Below, in pieces: positions 52,743-61,080 of a stretch of 64,000 nucleotides of DNA. The notes beneath the pieces were generated by a model. That model was not told the origin of the DNA and searched no databases. It worked only from the letters and a program-made list of their open reading frames with translations. Origin of the DNA: JAJXWB01 sp036796555 (GTDB taxonomy: Bacteria; Pseudomonadota; Alphaproteobacteria; Rhizobiales; Beijerinckiaceae); the NCBI GenBank assembly GCA_036796555.1, contig DAIRCS010000002.1, positions 1 through 64,000 on the forward strand. Reading direction: 5' to 3'. How positions within the stretch are numbered: position 1 is the stretch's first letter; each line of letters starts with the position of its first letter. The position numbers and the translations under genes are program-made.

Positions 52743-53182
52743 TCCGCAAGGGTCGGCGCGCGCGGCGCCACGTCCTTCAGCCGCACCACCACGTCGACGC
52801 CGATGACCTGCATGCCCGCGGGCGGCGCGATGGCGAGCGCCGGCTCGGCGTGCGCCGGCATGTCGAACAGCCTGTCGCTCTCCTCGACGTAATAATGGTA
52901 GTGCGAACCGGTGGTCGTGTCGTACCAGAGCCGCGACCCGTAAAGCGCGACCTCGCGCAGCAGGCCGCAGCGGACGAAATCGCGTAGCGCGTTGTAGATC
53001 GTGGCCTGCGAGGGCGGATAGCGTTCGGCGCGCGTCTCGTCGAAGAGCGTTTCCGCGGTGACGTGGCGTCCGCCGCCGCAGAACAGCAGGCGCGCGATCT
53101 GCAGGCGTTGCCGCGTCGGCTTCAGCCCCGCTTCCCGCAACATGCGCGCGTAGATGTCGGTTTGCTCCGGCAGCTTGTCCAT
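52736..53182 (-). CDS. irr: Iron response regulator Irr (Fur family)
   Basis: 148-residue Fur-superfamily regulator: AGLKPTRQRLQIARLLF, the recognition helix YPPSQATIYNALRDFVRCGLL, and the Irr-type heme/metal segment YGSRLWYDTTTGSHYHYYVEESDRLFDMP. The usual Irr HHH motif appears as HYHY. The C-terminal VIGVDVVVRLKDVAP is Irr-like rather than Fur-like. Irr binds ICE boxes and is degraded or inactivated when heme is plentiful. It stands next to the heme transporter and shares a 246-base divergent region with the cytochrome c peroxidase gene. Confidence 0.85.
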   Translation of the reverse strand: MDKLPEQTDIYARMLREAGLKPTRQRLQIARLLFCGGGRHVTAETLFDETRAERYPPSQATIYNALRDFVRCGLLREVALYGSRLWYDTTTGSHYHYYVEESDRLFDMPAHAEPALAIAPPAGMQVIGVDVVVRLKDVAPRAPTLADH

Positions 53183-53344
53183 GGTCCCGCCTCGACACGA
53201 GTATCGGTCGATTTGCCGCAGCGCCCCTTGACGGAGGTCAAATGTCGCGATCGTGACGCGGCGTAGCGTTTGCAGCGTTGCGCCGTGGGCAAATCAATGC
53301 CGGCGCCATCCCGTCGCCTCTGGCAACTTGATCGGGATCATAGA

Positions 53345-53359
53345 TTAGAATCATTCTAA
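53345..53359. promoter_or_regulatory. ICE/Irr box upstream of cytochrome c peroxidase
   Basis: TTAGAA-TCA-TTCTAA, a perfect 15-base palindrome that extends as TTCTAAA on the right. It fits the ICE consensus and lies 70 bases before the ATG at 53429, so the peroxidase gene is likely under Irr. It is also 163 bases from the irr start, so autoregulation is possible. Confidence 0.75.
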
Positions 53360-53428
53360 AGTAATAAACCCGTCGCGGATTGGCGGTCCACAATTCGGTC
53401 GGCCCGCCATCCGGAAGATGAGGGACCA

Positions 53429-54424
53429 ATGACACGCCATCTGTTCGCGCTGACGCTTGCCGTCAGCCTGGGCGCGCTGACCGCGCCCGCCCGTGCGGCC
53501 GAGCCGATCGAGCCGATCGCGCCTGCGAAGGTAGCCAATGCCGCGCAGGTCGAACTCGGCAAGAAGCTCTTCTTCGACCCGCGCCTGTCGAAGTCGGGGT
53601 TTATCTCGTGCAACTCCTGCCACAACCTGTCGATGGGCGGCACGGACAATCTCAAGACCTCGATCGGCCACAATTGGGCGCAAGGCCCGATCAACGCGCC
53701 GACGGTGCTCAACGCCGTCTACGGCGTCGCGCAATTCTGGGATGGCCGCGCCAAGGATCTGAAGGCGCAGGCCGGCGGCCCGATCGCCAATCCCGGCGAG
53801 ATGGCCTCGTCGCACCAGCTCGCGGTCGACGTGCTGCAGTCGATCCCCGGCTATGTCAACGAATACAAGGCCGTCTTCGGCAGCGACAAGATCACGATCG
53901 ATGGCGTGACGACCGCCATCGCCGCCTTCGAGGCGACGCTGGTCACGCCGAATTCGCGCTTCGACAAATGGCTCGCGGGCGACAAGAAGGCGCTGAGCGC
54001 CGACGAGCTCGCCGGTTATGAATTGTTCAAGGACGCCGGCTGCACCGCCTGCCACAACGGCGCGGCGGTCGGCGGCGCAACCTTCCAGAAGATGGGCCTG
54101 GTCGAGCCTTACAAATCCACGAGCGCGGCCGAGGGCCGCGTCGCCGTCACCAAGGAGGAAGCCGACCGCTTCAACTTCAAGGTGCCGACGCTGCGCAACG
54201 TCGAGCTCACCTATCCCTATTTCCACGACGGCGAAGCGGCGACGCTCACGCAGGCCGTGGACACGATGGGCCGCATCCAGCTCGGCAAGAAGTTCACGGG
54301 CGCGGAGAATGCGAAGATCGTCGCCTTCCTGAAGACGCTGACCGGCGACCAGCCGGACTTCAAGCTGCCGATCCTGCCGCCCTCCGTCGACGCGACGCCG
54401 CGGCCGACTCCCTTCGGCAAGTAG
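53429..54424 (+). CDS. Di-heme cytochrome c peroxidase
   Basis: 331 residues with a signal peptide (cleaved after APARAA, about 22). There are two CxxCH heme sites, CNSCH (about residue 63) and CTACH (about 208). Family motifs are GKKLFFDPRLSKSG, GHNWAQGPINAPTVLNAVYGVAQFWDGRA and VPTLRNVELTYPYFHDG. It reduces periplasmic H2O2 with electrons from small cytochromes. A separate control from its neighbours is suggested by its own ICE box and the terminator that follows. Ferri-peroxidase dependence on heme links it with iron status. Confidence 0.93.
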   Translation: MTRHLFALTLAVSLGALTAPARAAEPIEPIAPAKVANAAQVELGKKLFFDPRLSKSGFISCNSCHNLSMGGTDNLKTSIGHNWAQGPINAPTVLNAVYGVAQFWDGRAKDLKAQAGGPIANPGEMASSHQLAVDVLQSIPGYVNEYKAVFGSDKITIDGVTTAIAAFEATLVTPNSRFDKWLAGDKKALSADELAGYELFKDAGCTACHNGAAVGGATFQKMGLVEPYKSTSAAEGRVAVTKEEADRFNFKVPTLRNVELTYPYFHDGEAATLTQAVDTMGRIQLGKKFTGAENAKIVAFLKTLTGDQPDFKLPILPPSVDATPRPTPFGK

Positions 54425-54446
54425 GCGCTGCCTGCGATCAATCGAG

Positions 54447-54474
54447 GCCGGGCGATCCTTTCGCCCGGCTTTTT
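54447..54474 (+). terminator. Rho-independent terminator after cytochrome c peroxidase
   Basis: Stem GCCGGGCGA / TCGCCCGGC, loop TCCTT, followed by TTTTT. It begins 23 bases after the stop codon and 21 bases before the TorC-like gene, which therefore needs its own promoter or read-through. Confidence 0.85.
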
Positions 54475-54494
54475 CGTTCCGGCCAAAATCTCCG

Positions 54495-55631
54495 ATGCAG
54501 TTTCGCACGTTCCTCAAATGGCTTTCCGCTCCCGCGCTGCTCGTCGGCCTCGTCGCCGGCGTGTTGGTCTGGGGCGGCTTCAACACGGCGATGGAGGCGA
54601 CCAACACGCTCGACTTCTGCATTTCCTGCCACGAGATGCGTGACAATCCCTACGCGGAATACAAGAAGAGCGTTCATTACAGGAACGCCTCCGGCGTGCG
54701 CGCGATCTGCTCGGATTGTCACGTGCCGAAGGACTGGACGCACAAGGTCGTGCGCAAGGCGCAGGCGAGCATGGAGCTTCTCGCCAAATTGCGCGGCGCG
54801 ATCGACACGCCGGAGAAATACGAGGCGAGGCGCGTCGATCTCGCGCGTCACGAATGGGCGCGCATGAAAGCGACCGACAGCCGCGAATGCCGCAATTGCC
54901 ATTCCTTCGAGGCGATGGATCACGCAAAACAGTCGCAGCGCGCCGCCGCCGCGATGGAAAAGGCGGCGCAACAGAACTGGACCTGTATCGACTGCCACAA
55001 GGGCGTCGCCCACAAGCTGCCCGATCTGTCGCGCGAACGTCGCCGCATGCTCGAGGCCTTGGAGCGCGCCGCCGCGGACGCGCCGCCGAAGGCGGGCGAC
55101 GTCGTCGTTGCGTTGAAGGCGACGCCTTTTCGGCTCGCGGCGCCCGGCGACGACGAGAGCAACGACGGCGAGATCGCGGCCGGCGCCGAACTGCGCGTGA
55201 TCGAAGCCAGGGATGAGTGGCTGAAGGCCGAACTTTCCGGCTGGCGTCGCGAGGGCTCCGACGAAACGCTCTTCGCGGCGATCGGCAAGCGGATCGTGCA
55301 GGCCTCGCTGTCTCCGCGCGCAGCCGAGCAGATGACGAAGCTGCGCGCGCAAAGCGATCCTGCGACCGACATGCAGTGGCGCGAAGGCAAGCTCGAGATC
55401 TGGACGCAGCGCGCGGCCGTCTCGTCCGATCGCGCGGCGCTGTCGGCCTATTCAGGCGAACTCTACAGCTCGGCCTGCAACTTCTGTCACGATCTGCCCC
55501 CGACGACGAAACACGACGCCAACGACTGGATCGGCACCATGAACGCCATGAAGCGCATGACCCCTCTCAGCGACGGGGAAGCGCAGTTCCTGCTGCGCTA
55601 TCTGCAGATGCACGCTTCGGACGCCCGCTGA
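54495..55631 (+). CDS. Pentaheme TorC-like NapC/NirT-family cytochrome c
   Basis: 378 residues: one N-terminal membrane anchor (about 8-30), then five CxxCH sites. Four in the NapC/NirT domain are CISCH, CSDCH, CRNCH and CIDCH (about 42-175); one in the C-terminal domain is CNFCH (about 330). The four-plus-one plan is that of TorC, which carries electrons from quinol to periplasmic TMAO reductase. An SH3-like linker region lies between the heme parts. No reductase gene (torA) is in the window, so its partner, possibly the peroxidase just upstream, is unknown. Confidence 0.85.
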   Translation: MQFRTFLKWLSAPALLVGLVAGVLVWGGFNTAMEATNTLDFCISCHEMRDNPYAEYKKSVHYRNASGVRAICSDCHVPKDWTHKVVRKAQASMELLAKLRGAIDTPEKYEARRVDLARHEWARMKATDSRECRNCHSFEAMDHAKQSQRAAAAMEKAAQQNWTCIDCHKGVAHKLPDLSRERRRMLEALERAAADAPPKAGDVVVALKATPFRLAAPGDDESNDGEIAAGAELRVIEARDEWLKAELSGWRREGSDETLFAAIGKRIVQASLSPRAAEQMTKLRAQSDPATDMQWREGKLEIWTQRAAVSSDRAALSAYSGELYSSACNFCHDLPPTTKHDANDWIGTMNAMKRMTPLSDGEAQFLLRYLQMHASDAR

Positions 55632-55659
55632 CCGCAACCCCATCCGCAGGCGAGGCGCT

Positions 55660-56709
55660 CTATCTGGCCTCGCATTCGCCGAAGGCGAGACAGGCGATCT
55701 TGCGATTGACGTCGGTATCGCAGCTACCACCCTGTTGCGCGAAGTTGCGCCAGAAAAAGACTGCGTTTATCCCGCGTCTTGAAACGATTGATTTCACGAC
55801 CGCAGCGTCGCGCAGACTGGTGTTCGCCAGCTCGAACGCCACCAGCAGCTTTGCGGGATCGGGCTGGCCCAGCACGGCCAGCTGCGAATCGAACGAGCGG
55901 GCGATGTCGCCTTGACGGTTCCTCGACCACAGAAAAATCGAGATACGGTCGAAAGCGCCCATCAATTCGTGGGCGTTGCTGGCGTCGATGCCGGTGGATT
56001 GTTGCGTCGGCGCGTCGAGCGGGTTCGTGTAGAGGATCGCCTTTTTGCCGGCGCTGTGAACGAGCTTGGCGTATTCCAGAAGGAAGCTGCGCGTGCGGGC
56101 TGGCGTCCGGCCGTCCTGGACCTCGTAGTCGAGCAAAACGCCCTCGGCGTTTTGGGGCAATCGCTTGTCCCAGATCAGGCAGGTGTCGGTCGTCGTCCGC
56201 GCGGGATCGGCCTTGGTCAGCTGGACGCCGCCGTCGCGTGCGTATCGTTGGGCCTGGCCGTCGAGACCGAGCGCTGTCGCCGTCTGGGCGAGCGTGCAGG
56301 CGTCCGCGGTGTTCGCCGAAGAAAAATGGAGCTGTGTCGGGCCGCGCGGCGTGACCCGCGGCCCGAAATTGGGTTTGGGAACCCTTCTCGGCCCGTGATT
56401 GCCCCATTGCCAGTAATAGACCGGAAAAGAAGAGGCGCTTGCGTCGATCGCATCCAAATTCATCGTCGCGAAGGCGGACGCCGGGAAATACGCGGAACGG
56501 CCCCTGGCGCCGTCGCGCGGGGGCGGCGCGTTCTGCAGGATCGTAACCGAGGGCTTGCGGCTGCCGTCGAAACAATTGGCGTCCGAATTCGCCGGGGCCG
56601 CACGAACGCTGGTCGGGCCTGAGAAACCATACGCGAGAAGGTAGAGCAGCAGCGCCAGCCCGAAAAAGGCGCGGGAACTCGTCGTCCGTGGCGCTCGCGG
56701 CAAAGGCAT
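55660..56709 (-). CDS. Uncharacterised secreted protein
   Basis: 349 residues, not recognised. N terminus has a hydrophobic signal/anchor (FFGLALLLYLLAYGFSG, about 15-31). The rest looks globular, with FPVYYWQWGNHGPRR, LIWDKRLPQNAEGVLLDYE, KKAILYTNPLDAP and FFWRNFAQQGGSC. The order of beta-strand-like VLLDYE, KAILYT, ISIFLWS, AVFFWR recalls TIM-barrel glycoside hydrolases, but this is a guess. ATG 56709 is chosen over TTG 56724. It is convergent with the TorC-like gene and divergent from the KpsE-like gene. Confidence 0.65.
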   Translation of the reverse strand: MPLPRAPRTTSSRAFFGLALLLYLLAYGFSGPTSVRAAPANSDANCFDGSRKPSVTILQNAPPPRDGARGRSAYFPASAFATMNLDAIDASASSFPVYYWQWGNHGPRRVPKPNFGPRVTPRGPTQLHFSSANTADACTLAQTATALGLDGQAQRYARDGGVQLTKADPARTTTDTCLIWDKRLPQNAEGVLLDYEVQDGRTPARTRSFLLEYAKLVHSAGKKAILYTNPLDAPTQQSTGIDASNAHELMGAFDRISIFLWSRNRQGDIARSFDSQLAVLGQPDPAKLLVAFELANTSLRDAAVVKSIVSRRGINAVFFWRNFAQQGGSCDTDVNRKIACLAFGECEAR

Positions 56710-56868
56710 TCCAGATCGTTCCAAGTTTACGCCGCAATCTGCGTTTACGCCTCAATCTGCGCTGATATTGGGGTTGCGGGTAGGGCTTGGCAATGGGGCC
56801 GCCACGAACTATCATGATGTTGCAACGCAACTGGCTGCATCTATCTTGTTGGCAAATCGGGGTTAACG

Positions 56869-58434
56869 ATGACTGAACAGTCCCAATCTGCGCTGTCGTC
56901 GTTGCGTGATCGACTTCAAGCGCGTTCGGCCGATTTTTCCAAGGATTCCACCGCAGGAGACCGGGCCCGTGTCGGCTTGCCGCCTTTGCCGCGGCGTCCC
57001 GCCCGGCCGGACGGGGTCGTGTTCGAGGCGCCGCTTTCCGCAGGCGATGTGTGGCAGCCCTCCCAGGAGCTTCACGTCGTTCATTCGCGCGACGATGATG
57101 CGGACGGCGCGCCCGCCGCCGTCGATGAATTGCAGGCGCGGCGCGACGCCCGAACTGTCGCGGAGGCTGGCGCGGCGTCGAAGATGCCTGCGCGCGGTTT
57201 CCAAAGCCAGCCGGAGATCGAAGCCGACGACGAAACTTCCCCGATTTCATCGCTGATGCGCTTGCCGTCCTTGCAGCGCGCGCGGGAAGGCTGGCTGTTC
57301 GTTAGTTTCCTGATGGTCGTCGCGTTGCCGGTGATAGCCGCGACGCTTTATTACGCCATTCTCGCCAAGCCCCAGTATACGGCGGAGTTTCGTTTTTCGG
57401 TCACCGAGCAGACTCCTGCCCTGCCTGGAGCGCAAGCTCCTCCGTCCAATTCGTTGTCGGGAGGCGGGTCGTCGTCGGCGGCGATGGCCACGCTCGCGGC
57501 GGGGATGGGAAGCGGCACGCTCAGCAGCGGGACGGTCCAGAATTATATCGTCGTAGACTTCGTGAAGAGCCGGGAGGCGGTCGAAGGACTGCAGAAGCAG
57601 CTTCAGTTGAAGTCGCTGATGGCTAAGGGCGACATTCTGTACAGGGTCGATCAGGAGGCGCCGACGGAATCGTTCATGCCCTTCTGGGGCAATATGGTCG
57701 ATGCCGATTTCGATCAGGTGACAGGTCTGGCCTATGTGCGCGTGCGCGCATTCTCGCCGAGCGATGCGCTGAACATCGCGACGACGCTCATGCACATGAG
57801 CGAAAAGCTCGTGAATGACATGGCCAATCGGGCGAACGAGGATTCCGTGAAATTCGCGGAGCAGGAGGTTAAACGCGCGGAGGTTCGGGTGACCGAGGCC
57901 GCCAAGGCGCTCTCCGAATTCCGCAAGGCCGACAATGTAATCGACCCGAACAGCAGCGCGGTGCAAACCAACAATAATCTGGTGCTGACGCAGCGGCAGG
58001 CGCTGCTTCAGCTGCAAACGGAACTTGCTTCGCTGGAACGCCAGTCGCTTGCTCGCAATTCTCCGGTCGCCGCCAATCTGGCCGCGCGCATCGCCGCGGG
58101 AAAGGCGGAGCTCGAGCGTTTGCAGAACGAGACGCGCGAGCAGAGCGCCGGGCGCGGGGCGCTCGCGGGGCTGGTCGGACGATACGAGCAGCTTGACCTC
58201 GAACGTCAATACGCCAATACGGCCTATATGAGCGCGCTCCTGGCGCGGGATCAGGCGCGCGCGAACGCCGCCGCGCAGCACATCTATCTGACTCCCTACG
58301 CAAAGCCGTTCCTGCCGGAGGAATCGACCTATCCGAAACCGATCCGCTCCTTGCTTCTGATCTTTGGCGTGGCGATGTTCGTGTGGCTGATCGGTCTCCT
58401 GATCGTACGGACCGTGCAGGATCATCAGTTGTGA
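56869..58434 (+). CDS. Capsule polysaccharide export inner-membrane protein (KpsE/CtrB-like)
   Basis: 521 residues of the Wzz/polysaccharide co-polymerase superfamily. A cytosolic N-terminal tail of about 135 residues, unusually long, precedes TM1 (LFVSFLMVVALPVIAATLYYAI, about 143-165). The periplasmic part starts AEFRFSVTEQTPAL, contains long coiled-coil helices (about 330-460), and is followed by TM2 near the end (SLLLIFGVAMFVWLIGLLIV). A Gly/Ser patch (SLSGGGSSSAAMATLAAGMGSG) follows the first strand. KpsE links the inner-membrane ABC exporter to the outer-membrane channel. Overlaps kpsM-like by four bases. Confidence 0.85.
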   Translation: MTEQSQSALSSLRDRLQARSADFSKDSTAGDRARVGLPPLPRRPARPDGVVFEAPLSAGDVWQPSQELHVVHSRDDDADGAPAAVDELQARRDARTVAEAGAASKMPARGFQSQPEIEADDETSPISSLMRLPSLQRAREGWLFVSFLMVVALPVIAATLYYAILAKPQYTAEFRFSVTEQTPALPGAQAPPSNSLSGGGSSSAAMATLAAGMGSGTLSSGTVQNYIVVDFVKSREAVEGLQKQLQLKSLMAKGDILYRVDQEAPTESFMPFWGNMVDADFDQVTGLAYVRVRAFSPSDALNIATTLMHMSEKLVNDMANRANEDSVKFAEQEVKRAEVRVTEAAKALSEFRKADNVIDPNSSAVQTNNNLVLTQRQALLQLQTELASLERQSLARNSPVAANLAARIAAGKAELERLQNETREQSAGRGALAGLVGRYEQLDLERQYANTAYMSALLARDQARANAAAQHIYLTPYAKPFLPEESTYPKPIRSLLLIFGVAMFVWLIGLLIVRTVQDHQL

Positions 58435-59243
58435 CACTCGTCCGCACGTCGCGCCGGACTAGCCTGAGGCAATCTTTTCGGATTCAGTGGGCCATACTGC
58501 GCGCTGTAACCCGGAGGGAAGTCACCACAGTATTTGGCGTAGGCTACGGAATTGCTTTTGTCGCAGCTTTGCTGGAGCCTGTGTTTCACATCGGCATAAT
58601 CGCGCTCTGGCACTGGCTGATTCGTGTCAACTCGATTTACGGTCCAAGCAAGGTTCTGTTTATTAGCTCCGGCCTGTACCCGTTGTTCGTATTCGTGCAC
58701 TTGTCGACTTCTTTTACCGCGGTCGCGAGATCGGAGATCTCTGAGCGCCGTTTGCCGACGGTGCGGCTATCCGATGTTATATTGGCGCGGGCCGCGGTGA
58801 AGTTGCTTGTCTATGTAGCGGTGGGGGTCGTGCTTTTCGGCGGGATCGCTCTTTTCATCACGCCGATGGCTGTGCCCCACGATCCTTCGCGTGTTTTGCT
58901 CGCGATCGCATTGCTTGCCGTGATCGGCGTCGGGATGGGCTTTTGCAATATCGCCATAGAATCTGTGCTGCCCATCTGGCACATGATCTATTCGCCATTG
59001 TCGCGAAGCATGATGCTATTTGCGGGTGTCCTGTACGTACCGGACTTTCTTCCGCCTTTTCTGCGAGGGTGGTTGGCATACAACCCGATCTTGCATGAGG
59101 TCATCTTGTTTCGGCAGGGCTTCTATCCCAACTTTCCGTCGATATCCTATAGGCCGGGATATATGGCGGTCAGCGCCGGCGTCGTGCTATTCGTCGGGCT
59201 CGGATCGATGCGACTCATGACGAGGCGCCTTGATGATCGTTGA
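58431..59243 (+). CDS. Capsule polysaccharide ABC transporter permease (KpsM-like)
   Basis: 270-residue ABC-2 type permease with six hydrophobic segments; LRAVTRREVTTVFGVGYGIAFVAALLEP matches the KpsM/CtrC N terminus, and PIWHMIYSPLSRSMMLFAGVLYVPDFLPPFLR the typical C-terminal loop. GTG 58431 overlaps the previous stop (GTGA). The gene is visibly less GC-rich than those to its left. It should form the exporter with the ATPase at 59413. Confidence 0.85.
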   Translation: MTLVRTSRRTSLRQSFRIQWAILRAVTRREVTTVFGVGYGIAFVAALLEPVFHIGIIALWHWLIRVNSIYGPSKVLFISSGLYPLFVFVHLSTSFTAVARSEISERRLPTVRLSDVILARAAVKLLVYVAVGVVLFGGIALFITPMAVPHDPSRVLLAIALLAVIGVGMGFCNIAIESVLPIWHMIYSPLSRSMMLFAGVLYVPDFLPPFLRGWLAYNPILHEVILFRQGFYPNFPSISYRPGYMAVSAGVVLFVGLGSMRLMTRRLDDR

Positions 59244-59412
59244 TCTGAACCAGAGGGATTGACGTTTCGTCCGTCGCGGATAGCCGACGTCGCGCGGCGC
59301 TGTTTCGCTGATGCACGACGTTGCGGTTTCAGACGAGCCCTGGTTTGTGTGTGGGAGCTAGCTCCTGCCACGGTTTGCGGTTGGCCTTATCGAAGGAGGC
59401 AGTCGACGGAAT

Positions 59413-60078
59413 ATGGTTGTTCTTGAAACCGTTTCGCTGTCTTTTGAGACCAAGGGGCGTCGGCAGGTCATTTTCGACAAACTTGTCGGCATGTTGCCTA
59501 CGAACAAGCGCTTTATCATTCTTGGCGCCCCCGGTTCCGGTAAATCCATCCTCATCAAGATGGTCGCTGGTCTGATACGGCCGGATTCCGGCTCGATCGA
59601 GAGAATGGCGCGCCTTTCCTATCCCGTCGGCTTTGGCGCCTGGTTCCGGCCCAAACTGACCGTCAAGCAGAACCTCGGCTACGCAGCCGACGTCTACGAA
59701 GTCGATCGGGACGAACTGATCGAATTCGTCGGCGAAGTCACGCGATTGCGCTACTGTTTCAGTATGAAATACGGCGAATTGCCTCCGCTGATGCGAGCTC
59801 AGCTGCACTATGCGACGAGTTACGCCATACCTTTTGACACCTATCTGATCGACGGTCTCATCGGCGCGGGCGATGAAGAGTTTCGGCTAACTTGCGACTC
59901 GATGTTCGAAGCGCGTGCGGCGGAAAGCGGGATCATCATGGCAACCCGCCATATTCAGCATGCAAAGAAGTATGGCGATTGCGGCGCCCTGCTGAGCAAC
60001 GGGAAGTTGACCTTCTTCGATGATGTCAATTTGTTGGTTCAGGCTTACCGGGAGAGCAAGACCGAAGTCCAGGATTAA
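59413..60078 (+). CDS. Capsule polysaccharide ABC transporter ATP-binding protein (KpsT-like), degenerate Walker B
   Basis: 221 residues, KpsT family length. Walker A GAPGSGKS is at 38-45 and switch His H180 in ATRHIQHAKKYGD. The signature region (about 119-128) reads KYGELPPLMR rather than the LSSGM type. Walker B is YLIDG (144-148): Asp147 is kept but the catalytic Glu is Gly148, followed by the family LIGAGDEEF. With 169 bases of apparently non-coding DNA since kpsM it is still the same direction. Export activity may be slow, or this family branch may tolerate it. Confidence 0.82.
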   Translation: MVVLETVSLSFETKGRRQVIFDKLVGMLPTNKRFIILGAPGSGKSILIKMVAGLIRPDSGSIERMARLSYPVGFGAWFRPKLTVKQNLGYAADVYEVDRDELIEFVGEVTRLRYCFSMKYGELPPLMRAQLHYATSYAIPFDTYLIDGLIGAGDEEFRLTCDSMFEARAAESGIIMATRHIQHAKKYGDCGALLSNGKLTFFDDVNLLVQAYRESKTEVQD

Positions 60079-60232
60079 CGAGGCGCGTCAGCGTCCTTGC
60101 CGTGAGACGCGCATCGAACGCAATAGGCAAGTTCAGCCGACGATGAGTCCGCGCGGGCTTTTCGCTCGAGCTCAGGACACGAGCGTCAAGCGATCGGCGC
60201 GAAACGGCGATTTATCGAAAAGGACACCTCAC

Positions 60233-60934
60233 ATGCTTTGCTCCCGATCGAATGGAATTCGCGCTTCGGCCATTGCGCTCACTTTCTCCTGCGCCTCCGC
60301 CATGGCGTCGGAATGCGACGGACATCCGGTGCAAACAGTGGAATTTCGGGGGAGGCCGATGACAGTTCGTATCGGGAACATGGCGCGGGCGCTGCCTGAG
60401 AACAGCGTTGTTGTTCTCGGCGATTCCATTGTGGCGCGTTGGCCGAAGCCGCAATTGGCCGGTGTCCTCGGCGACCCGATCGTCGTTCTTGCGAACGGCG
60501 GCGACAGGATCGAAAATACAAACTGGACTTTGACTCAGGTCGACCAGAGCAAGGCCAGGACGGTCAGGCGCGTCGTATCCGAGGTCGGCACGGCGAATCT
60601 CACTGACACCGGCTGCGAGTTCGTGGCGAGAACCCGAGCGTATTTCCAGAATTTGAGACGCGTTTTCTCAAATGCGAAAATCTACGCATTGAACATCTAT
60701 CAAAAAGGTCTCGGCGGGCGCGCACGGGTTGAGCAGGTCCGGGCGGCGAACGAAGCCATAAGATCGGCTGCGGCCGACAATAACATCGCATATGTCGATA
60801 TCCACGACCCTCTGGAGAACAAGTGCGTTGGTCAGGAGAGTTGCGCGCTGCTGGAAGCAAATCGTGTGCATCCATCCCAAGCGGGATACGATTTGTTCAC
60901 CGCTGTCCTGCAAGACGCCATGCGCCGGCGATAG
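60233..60934 (+). CDS. Secreted SGNH/GDSL-family hydrolase
   Basis: 233 residues: signal peptide (cleaved near CASAMASEC, about 22), block I VVLGDSIVARWP with the catalytic Ser, block II Gly in VVLANGGDRIENTNW, and block V NRVHPSQAGYDLF with His. This fits SGNH esterases that deacetylate or acetylate polysaccharides. ATG 60233 follows AAAAGGACACC. Position behind the exporter genes suggests it modifies the exported polysaccharide in the periplasm. Confidence 0.78.
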   Translation: MLCSRSNGIRASAIALTFSCASAMASECDGHPVQTVEFRGRPMTVRIGNMARALPENSVVVLGDSIVARWPKPQLAGVLGDPIVVLANGGDRIENTNWTLTQVDQSKARTVRRVVSEVGTANLTDTGCEFVARTRAYFQNLRRVFSNAKIYALNIYQKGLGGRARVEQVRAANEAIRSAAADNNIAYVDIHDPLENKCVGQESCALLEANRVHPSQAGYDLFTAVLQDAMRRR

Positions 60935-61080
60935 CTTCAGGAATCGTCGGGTTCCCGGCCCAGCGAAGCTCTCAGTTCTTTACATCTCGGCCGGTCGACG
61001 CTTATCAGATATGTCCGTCGCTGAATGTCCTTCGTTCAGAGAGGCGCGTCTTCAGCGGCTATGTCCATGAAGGATTTGTG

